A stretch of 64,000 nt of DNA from Plectrocnemia conspersa. Its lineage: Eukaryota > Arthropoda > Insecta > Trichoptera > Polycentropodidae. The DNA is taken from positions 992,001-1,056,000 of the forward strand of contig VTFK01000140.1 in NCBI GenBank assembly GCA_009617715.1, in the 5' to 3' direction. Position numbers and translations under genes: made by a program. The notes beneath the pieces were generated by a model, which worked only from the letters and a program-made list of their open reading frames with translations, was not told where the DNA came from and did not search any database. This document shows positions 44,455 to 55,737 of the stretch, piece after piece; position 1 is the first letter of the stretch, and the number at the start of each line of letters is the position of its first letter.

Positions 44455-45030
44455 CAGAAGTATATGTACATTCTAGTAACTGAATTAAGGTACACATATT
44501 TAGCGTGAATCGAAAGTCAAAAACGAGAACGCCGACAAAGAAACCACGAGTGACACAGCGCGAGCAAGCGATTTGCTCAACGGTCGAGAGCGAGTCGCTG
44601 GTTATATTAGTATTGTTATTATATATCCATGTAACTGCTCCAAGCACACGCATTTCGGCGATGTAAACTGACTAACACGTTAAGACACTGTTCAATACAT
44701 ATGCACACGTTATTATAGAGATAGCCGGTGACGTCTAGGGTTTCGCCCTCGCGAACTTTGGGTGTCCCTGCACCTGTCTGACAAGTTGCAGCTATGGCGG
44801 GTGCGCTGGGCCGACGGGGTTCACTATAGTAGGAGGATGAATAGGGTGATATCGATCAGAGTTCGTCTCGTCGGGCTTATGGCCGTGGGGAAGGTCACGC
44901 CACCGCAAGCCCATCTCGCCCAATGTCATGATTTTATCGATCGTAATTTGTTTAATTCGTACGTGACGGGGTGCGTAAACAAAAACGTCAAAACGATTAC
45001 AATGTCAATTTCCATCCGCTTTCCATAACA
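44455..45030. other. GC-balanced region with open frames, unrecognised
   Basis: CGACAAAGAAACCACGAGTG, GTGACGTCTAGGGTTTCGCC and GCGGGTGCGCTGGGCCGACG are strikingly richer in GC than the flanks. The plus frame at 44762 (88 codons, VRWADGVHYSRRMNRVI) and a minus frame at 44450-44653 show no known motif. A retroposon 5' region, a promoter or an exon are all possible. I cannot decide. Confidence 0.3.
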
Positions 45031-45034
45031 AACC

Positions 45035-45475
45035 TATTGAAAAACAAATCGCTAAAACTGTACAGAAAACGTAAAATTGAATTCAAAAAAGGTGTTCTAT
45101 TCCTGTTTATAATCATCGTTACAATCGCCTACTTGTTTTAATGATATTTATGTTCTTGTACCACACTAGCCATTGAACCGAACGTGAATTTTTCACATCG
45201 CCTGTCAAAGGGTTTATGGAATACACGGAATACAAAAATAACGAAATCGATAGGCATAAAATTATTATTGGCTGGTTTTGCAAGCTTAGTTTCGTCGGCT
45301 AATTACATGTGTTCACAAAGAGAATTTATAAAATATTTCAATCTGAAAGAGACTTGCAACTAACATTTTGCCTTGGAACGTGCTTATGCGTTGCATACAC
45401 AGTTTCGTTTCATATTTATAAAACCAAATACATTAAATTTGGACAACTTTGGTTTATTTTATTTATCAATCTGTA
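45035..45475. other. no recognised feature
   Basis: AT-rich sequence with no supported gene or element. Confidence 0.4.
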
Positions 45476-45477
45476 TA

Positions 45478-46245
45478 ACTAGTGCTTTTTTTTTAAAAAA
45501 AAAAGGTGCCGAAACTCACTACTTGTTAAGTTAAATTAAAATATTTAAATGAAATTTAAAACAGCTTTTCCTATGCCTCGAAGTTCATACAAATATAAAC
45601 AAAATTTATCATAAGTTTTTCTTTACTTTAAACAATGAAAATCTAAAGTTAAACGAACAAATACAAATATACAACTAAAGACTAAATGTAAAAGAAAATT
45701 GTAAAATATCATATATTTGAATAAAAGTTTATAGCGATTTCCAAAGTTTTGTCCAATTCTTGTCTGATTATTTTTTTAGTGTTGGTGTCTATGGCAAAAT
45801 GTAATCTAAGAAAGCACAGATCAACGTATTTTGAAGGATCGAAAAGTGGCAAAGGTGGTCCGGCGAGTTTGATGAACAAAAGTGCCGAACTGTATCGGTT
45901 TTGAACGAATCTCTTATTGGTGTAATAATTAGATTCATTTGAGAAAACCTGCGTTCACTTCAAAAAATGGGAATAGAATTCAGAGCATATATCAAAAGCA
46001 ATATTTTTTCAGGATGTCTTTTCGAGAATGTATTCGCGAAATCCACGAATCATTTCTCTTTCGTTAATGGTAGTCTGATTGACACGTTCATAAATTCCAT
46101 CTCTCCAAATGTCAACTGAACATTAATATCTTCAAGCTAATATTTTAATATGTACGCGAGCCCAAAGTGCAAACGCAATTTTTTATCTATCTAGTATCCT
46201 TTTTTAAATCCACTCTTTCAACGTGGAATAAGATGCTTTTATGAC
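45478..46245 (-). mobile_element. 3' part of the KIAA1586-like hAT
   Basis: From the left end (AGTGCTTTTT, AGGTGCCGAAACTCACTACT, AACAGCTTTTCCTATGCC) the sequence runs through the C-terminal coding region. It shares ATCAACGTATTTTGAAGGAT and GGCAAAGGTGGTCCG with the 56 kb copy, then GAGAATGTATTCGCGAAATC. It stops near 46245 at the point where other copies have CAGCTGCAGCA. The minus-strand transposase piece has frameshifts. Confidence 0.8.
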
Positions 46246-46249
46246 AAAA

Positions 46250-47040
46250 AATGTCCTACGTATAACTATATATACACATATGTACATGTTAGTCTAATTA
46301 TTCACTGGAGTTCATTCATGAACATATTTGTTTGTGTATGCACAAACTATAGGTTTTAGTTTATGTAATAACTGTCAAATGCTATTTTCAAATAAACTTG
46401 TACGTTCATAAACATACTGGTATGTTTATACACTTTTCGAAACGTGCTAGTACGTGTAAGAATGAAATGTAAGATAGACGTCAAATATAATACGTCACTT
46501 AGACGTCATATATAATACGTCATGTAACATTTATTTTTCAAGTCTTCTGTTGTAGGCATTAAAAAGTATTAAAAATATCAACTTATAACATTTAACTGAT
46601 AATTACAAATTATTCAAAATATTTACTTATAATATTTAACTGATAATTATGCGTGTTTTGTTCGCTGCTCAGTGTTGCCATAAAGTGAAATTTTTTTATT
46701 GTTTGTGTTTGTTTATCTCAAATCTAATAAAACGCTCGAAAAACAAATGACGTCAGTAGACGTCCATGGCACTGGCGGAACATTTAATGTTCACGTCAAC
46801 TGAATCTGTAGCATCGAAATGGTTAATCATTTTTTTAAATTACAATAATTTTAAACGTATACGCAATGTATAATTAATTATCATTACATACAAAGTATAC
46901 AAGGGATTAACAGTTTAGAACAACTGTCTATATTTAGTCAAAAAGCATTAATTTAAGTATTGTACTTCTAGCTATATAGTTACATCACGAAAATACAATT
47001 TTGTGACACACGCTCATTAAAACGTTAACTCTGTCGCTAA
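46250..47040. other. AT-rich, with small palindromes and repeats
   Basis: 46486-46523 has two ACGTCA.ATATAATACGTCA words in tandem. 46310-46460 has several nested near-palindromes around GTACGTTCATAAACATACTGG. No gene is recognised. Confidence 0.35.
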
Positions 47041-47154
47041 TACATAGGTCGGCAACTTTTAATTTTAAACAGTCGCATATGTACTGTGTTTTTCAAACGC
47101 CATTCAAATCATTGATGCGTTAAGCCGCGCAGCGGGAAATTGTTTAGTATTGAT

Positions 47155-48265
47155 TAGTCTCCAATTCGAGTAATCGAGTACTCGATACTCGAGTATTTTT
47201 GTCTATTTTTTAAGTACTTGATAATCGAGTATTTTGAAAATTACTCGATTAATACCCGAAATTAATTTTTTTTTAAATATTTCAGAAACAAAAATAACTT
47301 TAACTCGGTCCGGTAAAGGTTAACATCTTGCTTTTATTTGGCGTTTATGCCCGACGTCCCGAGCTAGAGCGGTTACTATCAGGTATAATTTTTTCATAGT
47401 TCCATAGTTGCATAGTTCCGGTCGTCGGCTATGTTAGTGGGTACGACGGAGAAATTTCTTTTGTGTTTTCTGTTCGACAGTCCCGACTTATCTAATTTAT
47501 GGCAATGAACAATATGAAATATCAACAAAATTTTTTTTAGGTTTTATGACTATGCAGTTGTAGCGTAAAGTGTTGTTAATTGTTTATACTGATCCCTCAG
47601 CTTAAAATATAAATCAAAACAATTGTGTGTTTTAAAGGCATTTAAAGTAAAGTCAGTTCTTTGCGAACCGTTTAGCTCTAGAGTGAAAGGGATTCACCCA
47701 AATACATCTTCGAAGGATATAGATTTAAATTCTTCGCATTAATCAGAAGGAGTAGAATATTGTATATTGTTTAGAAAAAAAATCTATTCAAGAAGAATTA
47801 CAAAATACTATTTTGTCAATAGTCGAAGGTAATAAGAGAAAAGCAGAGAAGGGAATGAAAGAAGAGAACATAAAAAGAGAGTTCAAAAAATTTTATATCT
47901 ATAAAAAGCGAACAGATATAAATTAGAAGCCTTATCCAACGCGTTAATGACAATAAGACCAACATCAACAGCAACGGAAAGGGTTTTTTCCATAGCGGGA
48001 ATAATAAAACCAAAGGTTAGCAGTAATATTAAATTCGAGACACTTTTTGCATTATTGTTTTTTAAAAGTATGTTCGTGAAGTTAAAATAATTGTAAAAAT
48101 TAACATACTAAGTATTTTATTTGTTTATTTATATGTGCACGAATTTGAATAATAGCTATTTTGGTACATTTGGTAAATACTCGAAAGTACTCGAGTACTC
48201 GAGTATTTTAAAATTTTAATATTCGATACTCGAGTAGTTGATGGTTCGAGTAATTGGAGACTCTA
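47155..48265 (+). mobile_element. hAT element with CTCGAG-rich ends and perfect 8-bp duplication (1111 bp)
   Basis: GTATTGAT flanks both sides (47147-47154 and 48266-48273). The ends are inverted: TAGTCTCCAATTCGAGTAAT on the left and, read inward on the right, TAGAGTCTCCAATTACTCGA. Each end has several ACTCGAGTA or CGAGTAATCGAG words. The interior is short for an autonomous hAT (about 2.5-4 kb) and keeps only a C-terminal transposase piece, so it is a deletion derivative. Confidence 0.95.
47905..48092 (+). pseudogene. hAT transposase C-terminal dimerisation remnant
   Basis: Plus-strand residues read LEALSNALMTIRPTSTATER, then VFSIAGIIKPKVSSNIKFET and LFALLFFKSMF. This fits the hAT family dimerisation domain pattern: ALLTIPPTSxxSERxFSxAG...RxxLxxETxxxLxFLKxxF. 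The upstream coding part is deleted, leaving stops before it. It belongs to element 47155-48265 in the same orientation. Confidence 0.88.
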
Positions 48266-48279
48266 GTATTGATACACTA

Positions 48280-49140
48280 TTTGCAGTTGCATAATGCTTT
48301 CAAGAGAAGGTTTCTTTAATCCAAAATCAACTTGATTATTATCTATTTGAGTGTCACTCAACTTTTTAATAGATAAAACAAAAATGATTAATATATTTCC
48401 TTCTTTCAATTAAAAAATATTGTAATAAAAATACAGCATTGCCTTTTTTCAATTAAAAATGTTATTTCATTTTTAAACGAAACATAGTTACTAGAATAAT
48501 ATTTACTCAAAAATACATATTTAAAAGACGTGTGCCATGAATTTGTGAACTTTCAAATTTCACGCAGTGTTAGTTTTACGTTGTGTCTTATTGAACGCGT
48601 ATTTTGTACATTACGCATTTTATCACGCTCGGCTATTAATTTATTTAAAAAATGACAGAACCAAGAATTTGCATTAAAAATTAAATGAAGCGCAGTAAAA
48701 TGGTGCAAATGTTGGATAATGCTGTTCAAACGAATGGTTTATGAATGGCACTGACGTTGTAAATAGTACATTGAAAAGAGACTATAGAAAAGATAAAGAC
48801 AAAGTGAGCCGAAACTCACTATTTTAATGACACACAGAGTTCTAGAAAAAACTGTGTGCCGGTGATCAGAAAGTTTGCTTAGCACTGTGTTTGACAATTA
48901 ATTAAATGTTACGATAAAATTATTCACGGAATATAAGTTATTTGAATCTCATAAAACTAATTGATTTGTGACATTTTTTAGTATTTTTATCTTTGGTATA
49001 AAAAAAACGATATTGCGTATCTATTATCTATTTCGAAATCACTTGTAGATCTTAGTCGAACAAATGCAATTTTACCGATTTCTAATCCTAAGATCTGTAT
49101 AGTAGACTATAAAAGCAAAGAGTCTGATTCCGTCCCGAAT
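48280..49140. other. no recognised feature
   Basis: Unresolved sequence, possibly the right half of the outer element. 48805-48820 (AGCCGAAACTCACTA) resembles a scrap of hAT left end. Confidence 0.3.
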
Positions 49141-49142
49141 AC

Positions 49143-49385
49143 ATGAGAGTTCGTCGTACTCCCACCAAGCGGAGCTACGCCGAATCAACACAGACGACCA
49201 TTAGAAGACCAATAAAAGCATTTGCTATAATATATTACTTAATCATTCCGGAAGACAATTATCACCCGGCTCTAGCAATAAAATTTACATTTAACGATTA
49301 TTGTGTTCCGTCAATTATCGAAGCACTGGATTTAAAAATGACAAAATTTACGGTGTGCTCGACCAATGTTTCCCTAGGAAACTAA
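49143..49385 (+). other. 80-codon open frame, unrecognised
   Basis: A frame starting MRVRRTPTKRSYAESTQTTI is basic and polar at the start, then hydrophobic (FAIIYYLIIPED). An N-terminus of that type occurs in LINE ORF1 proteins, but nothing further supports it. No splice site or homology is evident. Confidence 0.2.
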
Positions 49386-49499
49386 ACCGCAATTTTTTTT
49401 TTACAAATGTTGGACAGCGTTTAATTTTACTCTACTCCGAGTAGTGTTATTTTGGTTGCGGGCTACAGGTCGTACGTTGCCGACTTCTGCTTTAATCTG

Positions 49500-50335
49500 A
49501 ATCAATGAAATAATCCTAGATGTAAATTTCAGAAATAGTCACATAATCTCAGATTATCCGCCAGATTAAATTTTATCTTGACACGTCCGATTGTGTAATT
49601 CGTCGTGATTGACTCATTTATACAATAACTGACCATTGAAAGATCGTCTTCCCAAGCTGTTTACGACTTACTGGCGATTTAACGATGCGTTTTATCGCTG
49701 CCTGCAATAACACAAACATTACGACTTCAATATTTGAATGGTACATGGGTGAGAATCGATACGTCAATTACATACATGAAACATATATCATCAGTACACG
49801 ACAGTAACGATATGTTACTTTTAAAAGTCTCATGTTGATTGATACCATGACATATTGATGACGTGACAAAGCAGAACTTCAAAGGTATATCGTGCCATAG
49901 GGTGTACATGATCGATGAATTCAAGGCAATGAGGAGATAATTTATTCATTGTCTCTATATTGGCAAGGGCCACTGCAGCTAAAGCGGCGATGGTTCCGCT
50001 TAATCGGATTAATTAGCGCTCCCATAGATCGCTCTAACATAATCTAGCTTCATGGTTCTAAAGTTCCCTACGCTGACGTACAGACCAGGGGGACGATTGA
50101 TCCAATAAAGAAGAACGGCGCCGTGACTTTGGCGCAAATTGTCCTTTCCTGTATTATTTAATAATCCTTGCGCTTCGAGATTGTATGTATTTATAATATA
50201 ATACATACAAAAGAGGTAAAACTTGCTTGCGATTCTTGGAATTATTCCATTTCCGGAACTCGTTCGTCGGCTGTGTGATTTTAAATCGATTTTAAGACTG
50301 CGGTTTAGAAAATGGCATTGATTTGATAGTTGGTA
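49500..50335. promoter_or_regulatory. candidate conserved regulatory region
   Basis: This is a long GC-balanced, non-repetitive tract. It contains CTCAGATTATCCGCCAGATT, GATGCGTTTTATCGCTGCC, CCGCTTAATCGGATTAATTA (Otx/Bicoid- and homeodomain-like cores) and ACAATTTGCGCCAAAGTCAC. The minus strand holds a 114-codon frame (50009-50353), but its composition is not protein-like at the start. An enhancer is the better guess. A conserved exon cannot be excluded. Confidence 0.35.
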
Positions 50336-50339
50336 TAAA

Positions 50340-50740
50340 AGCAGCAGTAGCACTCTTCAAAATGAAACGGATATGGAATTAAATTTTCAGAATATATTAC
50401 ATGTATTGTATATATTTTATAAGAGAAAAAGCGTATCAACTTCTTAAAAAGATTACACCAATACATTATTGAGAGCTGGTGATAGTCATGATTTATTAAT
50501 AAGGTCGTGGTTAAAAATCCACGTGAGCCAGATAGCTGATGAATAAATATCATTGTTATTTAAATAAATTATGCTGAAAATCTCTAAGTAAACGCAATTC
50601 TTATGTATGTAGGCACATATGTAACTATTTAAATGGCAATAACACAATTTAGGTCAGATTTTAAACACGCGTAGTGCTCACTCTTTTACATATTAAAAAA
50701 ATATTTTAGTATATATATGTTACAGCAAAGATATATTAAA
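50340..50740. other. no recognised feature
   Basis: AT-rich sequence with no supported gene or element. Confidence 0.4.
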
Positions 50741-50744
50741 TTCC

Positions 50745-50960
50745 ATATAAGAACACATTTTCACCAGAAAAGATATACTCCTACTAGCAAAAATACAATT
50801 TAAGGCGCTAGTGAAATTATATGTTACTCTAAAATGTATATGAAACGCAATTTGACAGTTGCGAAACGTTGCTGTTCCAACCCAAACCAAACTCAACTTG
50901 ACCTAATGAAAGTTTTAATACAAACTATAGTTAGTTTTGATATATTTATTTTAGTATTAT
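50745..50960. repeat. dispersed repeat with TTGACCTAATGAAAG words (copy)
   Basis: CACATTTTCACCAGAAAAGA, GGCGCTAGTGAAATTATATG and CAACTTGACCTAATGAAAGT, in inverse orientation to the 600-845 copy. Confidence 0.65.
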
Positions 50961-50964
50961 GACG

Positions 50965-51395
50965 TCACCGTTTTAATGATACCGAGAAGTGAAATTATAT
51001 GATAAATGAATCGCTTGTAATGATTTATATTATATTAGTGAACATATAACTTCACAGGTGATTCATTCACTGTAATACTGCTTCAACAACAAACAATAAA
51101 TTAGTGTGAAAGTCGATGAATTTTATCAATTTACGAAAATAGTGACTAAATCTGCGATAGACGACTAGTTAAATTTGCATCGAAACGCGCCACGTGTTTG
51201 TGGTTCGAAACGAAATAGCTCAAAAGCACTTTGTTCTCGTTGACTTGCGGAATGTAAGTTTTCATTTAAGCTAATTGACTAAATTGTTTTCGTGCAACCC
51301 CTTTGTTGTATTTGACGTGACTTTATGTATGTGTGTTGTTAGTCATTCCAGAAAATTTAAACCCGGTTTCAGAGCCGGCTGATAAATTGTAGACA
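50965..51395. other. no recognised feature
   Basis: Ordinary sequence up to the palindromic MITE. Confidence 0.4.
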
Positions 51396-51401
51396 TGCTT
51401 A

Positions 51402-51741
51402 TGATGACTATACTATATTTACGTTAACACAGTCAGTTCAAAAGCTATCCATTTCATCATTATTCATAATTGTGAAAGAGATGGCAAGTTTGGGTTTACG
51501 CTACGTTCGATATACTCATCAGTACTTATGATTGATAAATATAAAAAATATAGTAATGATTTTAATTTATATACATTTGTTCAAAATATAAACAGAAGTA
51601 ATGATAAGTATATCGAATCCGTATCTTATGCTTTAGAGCTAGTAGTAGAGACGCATAAACCCAAACTTAACAATTATGAATAATGATGTAATGGATAGCT
51701 CTCGAACTGACTGTGTTAACGCAAATATAGTATAGTCATCA
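51402..51741. mobile_element. palindromic MITE, TA target (copy 2, 340 bp)
   Basis: The left TGATGACTATACTATATTT and its inverse on the right are near-perfect, and the arms continue for over 100 bases. TA lies just outside both ends (51400-51401, 51742-51743), as in Tc1/mariner-type MITEs. It cuts off the 3' end of the hAT copy that follows. No coding capacity. Confidence 0.88.
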
Positions 51742-51742
51742 T

Positions 51743-53037
51743 AAACATTTGTAATGATTGACTCTTTCAATGTGGAATAAAATGTTTCCAAATCAATATG
51801 GGAATCATTTTTTGAAAAATTTTCGTAGTGTGAAATGTACAGTAGCTGCAGCACATTTATAATAGACAAAATAAGTTATGTCATTAGGGGAGGAAGGGGG
51901 GACAAGTTCTCTAGATCGGGTTCTTATAACTTTTCCAATTTTCAGCACCTCAACTCTTTGTGATTCTGCACATATATGCAACTCTATGATATAAAACATA
52001 AATGATTTGAATCCATTGATTCCTGAATTTTTTTACAACATCACTTACTGATAATTCTAATCTGTGATTAGCACAATGTCAAACTATAATGGAAGGAAAT
52101 TTCTGTCACTCCACTTTTACATCCTAACATCACATGCATGCTACCGAAACTAAATATGTTTTAAAATAATCTTCTGTCATCCCATAAAAAATAGGACATT
52201 GGAGTAAGGACTCAAATATTCGTTTTGCCGTTACGTTAGTTCGATTAAGCATAAAAATAAATTAATCGGTGAATTCATTCCAAGACTTGTGTTACAGCAT
52301 CGAACATACACAATGCATGTGTTTTTTTGCTTATGGTGTTTTGCTTATGGTTATTCACAATATTAATGCATGTGTTTGTTGAATGAAGCATACTAGCCAT
52401 TTCAATTCCATTCAGTTCTTGCAGATAAATTACACTTTTAAGTATAGAATGCTTGATTTTTCTTTGCAAATTTATATGTTATTATTACATTTTTGCGATA
52501 ATTTAAAAAAAAATATTTAAATCTTCCTATTTTCGGTTTCAGAAATAATTTTTAACGCTGCTTTGTATGCAACAGATTCTCTGTGAACGAACATTTTTTT
52601 TAAAGTGAGCTAAATTGTAGCTTTTTATCTTTCCCAGAATACGTGATTTCATTGTTGGCTTATTTTTTTGAAATTTCCTTTCCAAAAGTTCCAACATTTC
52701 GGCAAGGTGTGCAGCCAAGTTTCATTTTGTATATGCTCAACTATTTTTTGAGCAAAAATCGTTTAATTGATCTAATGACCAGCAATCCGATCAATCATTT
52801 TGAGTCCGGCCTTGCTACTCAAGATCATCTTGAGATGATTCATAATCATCAACTTGCACCAATATTTCTATATTTTCTGTCGTCGTTTCTGTTTTTGTTT
52901 TGTATTTTTTTTAGTGTACACTTAAAAATAAGTGAAATTAAAATAATCGCTACGCAATTGCTTCTGAAACAGTAAAAATACAATAAAAAAGTTGCTGGAA
53001 CGCAGTTCTACCGCGTTACATGATAAAAAAAGCCCTG
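51743..53037 (-). pseudogene. KIAA1586-like hAT transposase, 5' and middle portions
   Basis: Reading the minus strand from the terminus CAGGGCTTTTTTTATCATG at 53037, the N-terminal part appears near 52700-52560: CRNVGTFGKEI, then a zinc-finger-like region with NNEI.SGKD and FIHRESVA-type spacing. The middle part near 52470-52275 includes YLQELNGIEMASMLHSTNTC. The start of the dimerisation region lies at 51860-51745 (DLETFYSTLKESI). A MITE scrap sits at 51866-51915. The C-terminus is removed by the palindromic MITE. This is the most complete copy, but it has many stops. The family name is from recall. Confidence 0.75.
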
Positions 53038-53044
53038 TGAATAT

Positions 53045-54105
53045 GTATTAGTAGAGGCAAATCGATAACAAACAGCTTCTAAAATTGAATAGAAGGAAAG
53101 CTGAAAAAACAAACCTGGAGTAGGTACAACCGCTCGCGTAAACATGTGCTCGAAAATAAACGAATGATAATGTAAACAAAGAGAAAACTATGCAAATTGA
53201 CGCACAGGCACCATTTCACACTAGAAAATGAATGGATTTTCGAATTATCGAAACAACTCAAATAATGACATTAACGAGATTCGAATCTATTAACGCGCAG
53301 TGACATTCTCGTAGTTGCAAAACTCGCCACTGGAGAGCAGACCATTCATAGATAATGAACAGAACAGTTCACGTTAATGTTGGTGAGAAATAAGTAGTAT
53401 TTAAAAATAATAAAAGATAAAGAATTAGGCGCTGAAAAAATAACACTGCGTTGTTGCTATACTATTTTAAAGAAAGCTTACCTACTCCCAAAGGAAAAGT
53501 TTCAATCTACAGTGACAACTTCATTATGAGTGAGATGAGATGCGGCAAAGTAGAACATTTTTTCTGAATTCGAAATAGTGGTATTATATTAAATATTAAA
53601 ACTTAGCAAAAAATCATTTTTGTTCATTTTTCTATAGCTAAGAAAATGCACATTGCAAATAGATTTTGCATCATCCGTTCTTAGAATATTATATACAAGT
53701 ATTCCAGGTAGACAGATAATATCGACAATATAACAATAGATATTCTCAAAAGGCTAAGAATGATTTTTTTCGTACCAAACAGTTGTCCAGAATACTACAC
53801 CGGAATCACTAATTGAGACATGCGTATTAAAAAATTTAGAGCATGGGTTTCAAACCTATGGGACGCGACTAGAGATTGTACTGGTATTTACATCATTATT
53901 ATTATTTTAATTAATTGGTAATAAAAACCAAAAAAATAAAACGAGTACGCTTTCATGTTTCACCGTGTTGATTGATTAATGTTTTTTTATTTAATTACAA
54001 TAAAATTACAACTATAGCTTATTGTCATGTTAAGTATCTTTAAACGTTGATAAATCAGCTTATCTGATAAATGTACATATATACAAAGGCAAACTGAATC
54101 CTTTA
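53045..54105. other. no recognised feature
   Basis: Mostly AT-rich. 53270-53400 is somewhat GC-balanced, with no supported gene or element. Confidence 0.4.
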
Positions 54106-54111
54106 TTGTTA

Positions 54112-54660
54112 ACTTTATTTATTTATTTATTTTATTTTATTAATTTATTTAGCTTAATAGCTAATCTTTACATCTAACAAATTTAGTAAACATATATAAA
54201 AATATATAAAAAATACATAACAGAAAGAAAAAATAAAAAATATACAATAATAAAGTCTTAATATTATAATTTATTTCTATATGTACGAAGGTGTTTTTTT
54301 TATTCCATTTATGAAACCCGTTATATTTTTTGCTGTTTCGGATTTCTCTTGGAAGACTATTATATAAATCAAAACCTCCGTACATAATTCCCCTAGCCGT
54401 ACTCGTTTTCTTATACTTAATTATCTTTAAATTTTCTTTATTTCTAGTATTATATTTATGTACATCTTTATTTCTTATTAAATACTTATTAAAATATTTT
54501 GGTAACATATTATTTTCTAACTTATATATAAATACTAAAACATTCATACTCAATATTTCTTGAACATTCAACCATTCTAATCTATCAATCATACTTTTAC
54601 AATTAGTTAATCTATTTTTATTTAAGATTACTCTCATTGCCCTATTTTGTAATTTTATGC
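54112..54660 (-). pseudogene. LINE 3' end: reverse-transcriptase C-terminus plus (TAAA)n tail
   Basis: This is the longest open frame of the window with family character: 158 codons on the minus strand, 54637 to 54161. It opens MRVILNKNRLTNCKSMIDRL, with NVLVFIYKLENN, HKYNTRNKENLKI, and GFDLYNSLPREIRNSKK near residue 92. This arrangement is typical of the C-terminus of CR1/Jockey-like LINE polymerases. The element ends in AAATAAATAAATAAA-type repeats near 54112, so it is 5'-truncated and was inserted by target-primed reverse transcription. This copy looks the youngest of its family here. Confidence 0.85.
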
Positions 54661-54889
54661 TGTACTATATTGTTGAATGTTAATACATGCTTGCGAATTT
54701 CAGGAAAAAATTCAAGGATTCACATGTCAGAACATTTTAAATGAAGATTTAGTTTGGATAATACATTAATCACACAGGTCGAATTTCGACTTAGGTTGCC
54801 GACATTTACGACCAATTATCCGTCTGAATATTTATAAATATTTCGTGTTTCAAATAATAATTAAACACTTTTCCTTTCATTCGGGTACT

Positions 54890-55470
54890 TCTAAAAATAA
54901 TCTACGAGTACCAATATAAATCAATAAGACGACTTTGTACAAAAACCCTTTTGTCTTATAAATTTCTTCACATTCATTCATTTATTACATTGTCGAAAGA
55001 AAATATTTTTAATAATCTTTCTTCTTTTGGAACAATAAGTCTAGGAAAACAGCATCTTCGATAAAATATCATCTTTCATCGACCGCTTCTGGATGCCTCC
55101 TAATTTTAAAACCAGGGGCCAGACACTACTAGCTAATTTATTCCATTAAAATATATTTTTATACTATTGATCATTATCTATCAGTTACGATTATCCGAAA
55201 GAACAACATGAGAAAGGAGTGCGAACAAAATTGTTCAAATTGCGACTTATTCTTCTCTAAAAACAGATTTATGTGATCGATAATTGTGATATTTATATTA
55301 TTAATATATTTATTTTTATTTTAATCATTGCGCATTTAATATTTATTTTAAAATATCGCAATAATATTTATTTTAGAAAGATTTATCTCTCATATATTTA
55401 TTTATTTCTACTATGTTAAACGTGAATCAAATTTAAGTTATAAACGTTTGTGAATAAAATAGAATAAAAA
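54890..55470 (+). repeat. second copy of the 35000-35360 repeat segment
   Basis: Matches CTGGATGCCTCCTAATTTTA, AACCAGGGGCCAGACA, CAGTTACGATTATCCGAA, ACATGAGAAAGGAGTGCG and GATTTATCTCTCATATATTT. It has many stops and no ends were recognised. Confidence 0.6.
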
Positions 55471-55499
55471 AATACGTAAATATTGTTATAATACAGGTT

Positions 55500-55735
55500 G
55501 ATCTAATTCGAGTTTATTATAATGGGCATTATACAAACAATAAAAAATATATGGCGAACGCCTTAAATAGGTTCTCAAATGATGTCGTCCTGGTCAAGAA
55601 TAAGGGATGCGATCGCGACTCTCTAAAGCACTCTAAAACGCAGAGCATCGACAGATTGTCGACACCGCCCTTTAACAACTTGTGCTCCTTAGAAAAAAGT
55701 GTTTCACTAAGTAGATGAATTATATCCCAATGCTC
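55500..55735 (-). repeat. unclassified fragment, weakly LINE-tail-like
   Basis: CGACAGATTGTCGACACCGC resembles TTTGATTGTCGACACCGTTC near 22350. Nothing else is clear. Confidence 0.2.
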
Positions 55736-55737
55736 CT

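Larger units (their letters stand above)
47043..49482. mobile_element. possible outer hAT-like element split by a younger hAT
   Basis: The left end (CATAGGTCGGCAAC near 47043) and the right end read inward (CAGAAGTCGGCAACG from 49482) are inverted. The hAT element 47155-48265 lies inside. Target duplications could not be confirmed, so the span is tentative. Confidence 0.35.

Noticed and set aside
52643..52975. Plus-strand 110-codon frame with hydrophobic C-terminus
   Set aside because: It is antisense to the N-terminal part of the hAT transposase, which explains its length and composition.
54330..54563. Plus-strand 77-codon hydrophobic frame
   Set aside because: It is antisense to the LINE reverse-transcriptase C-terminus.
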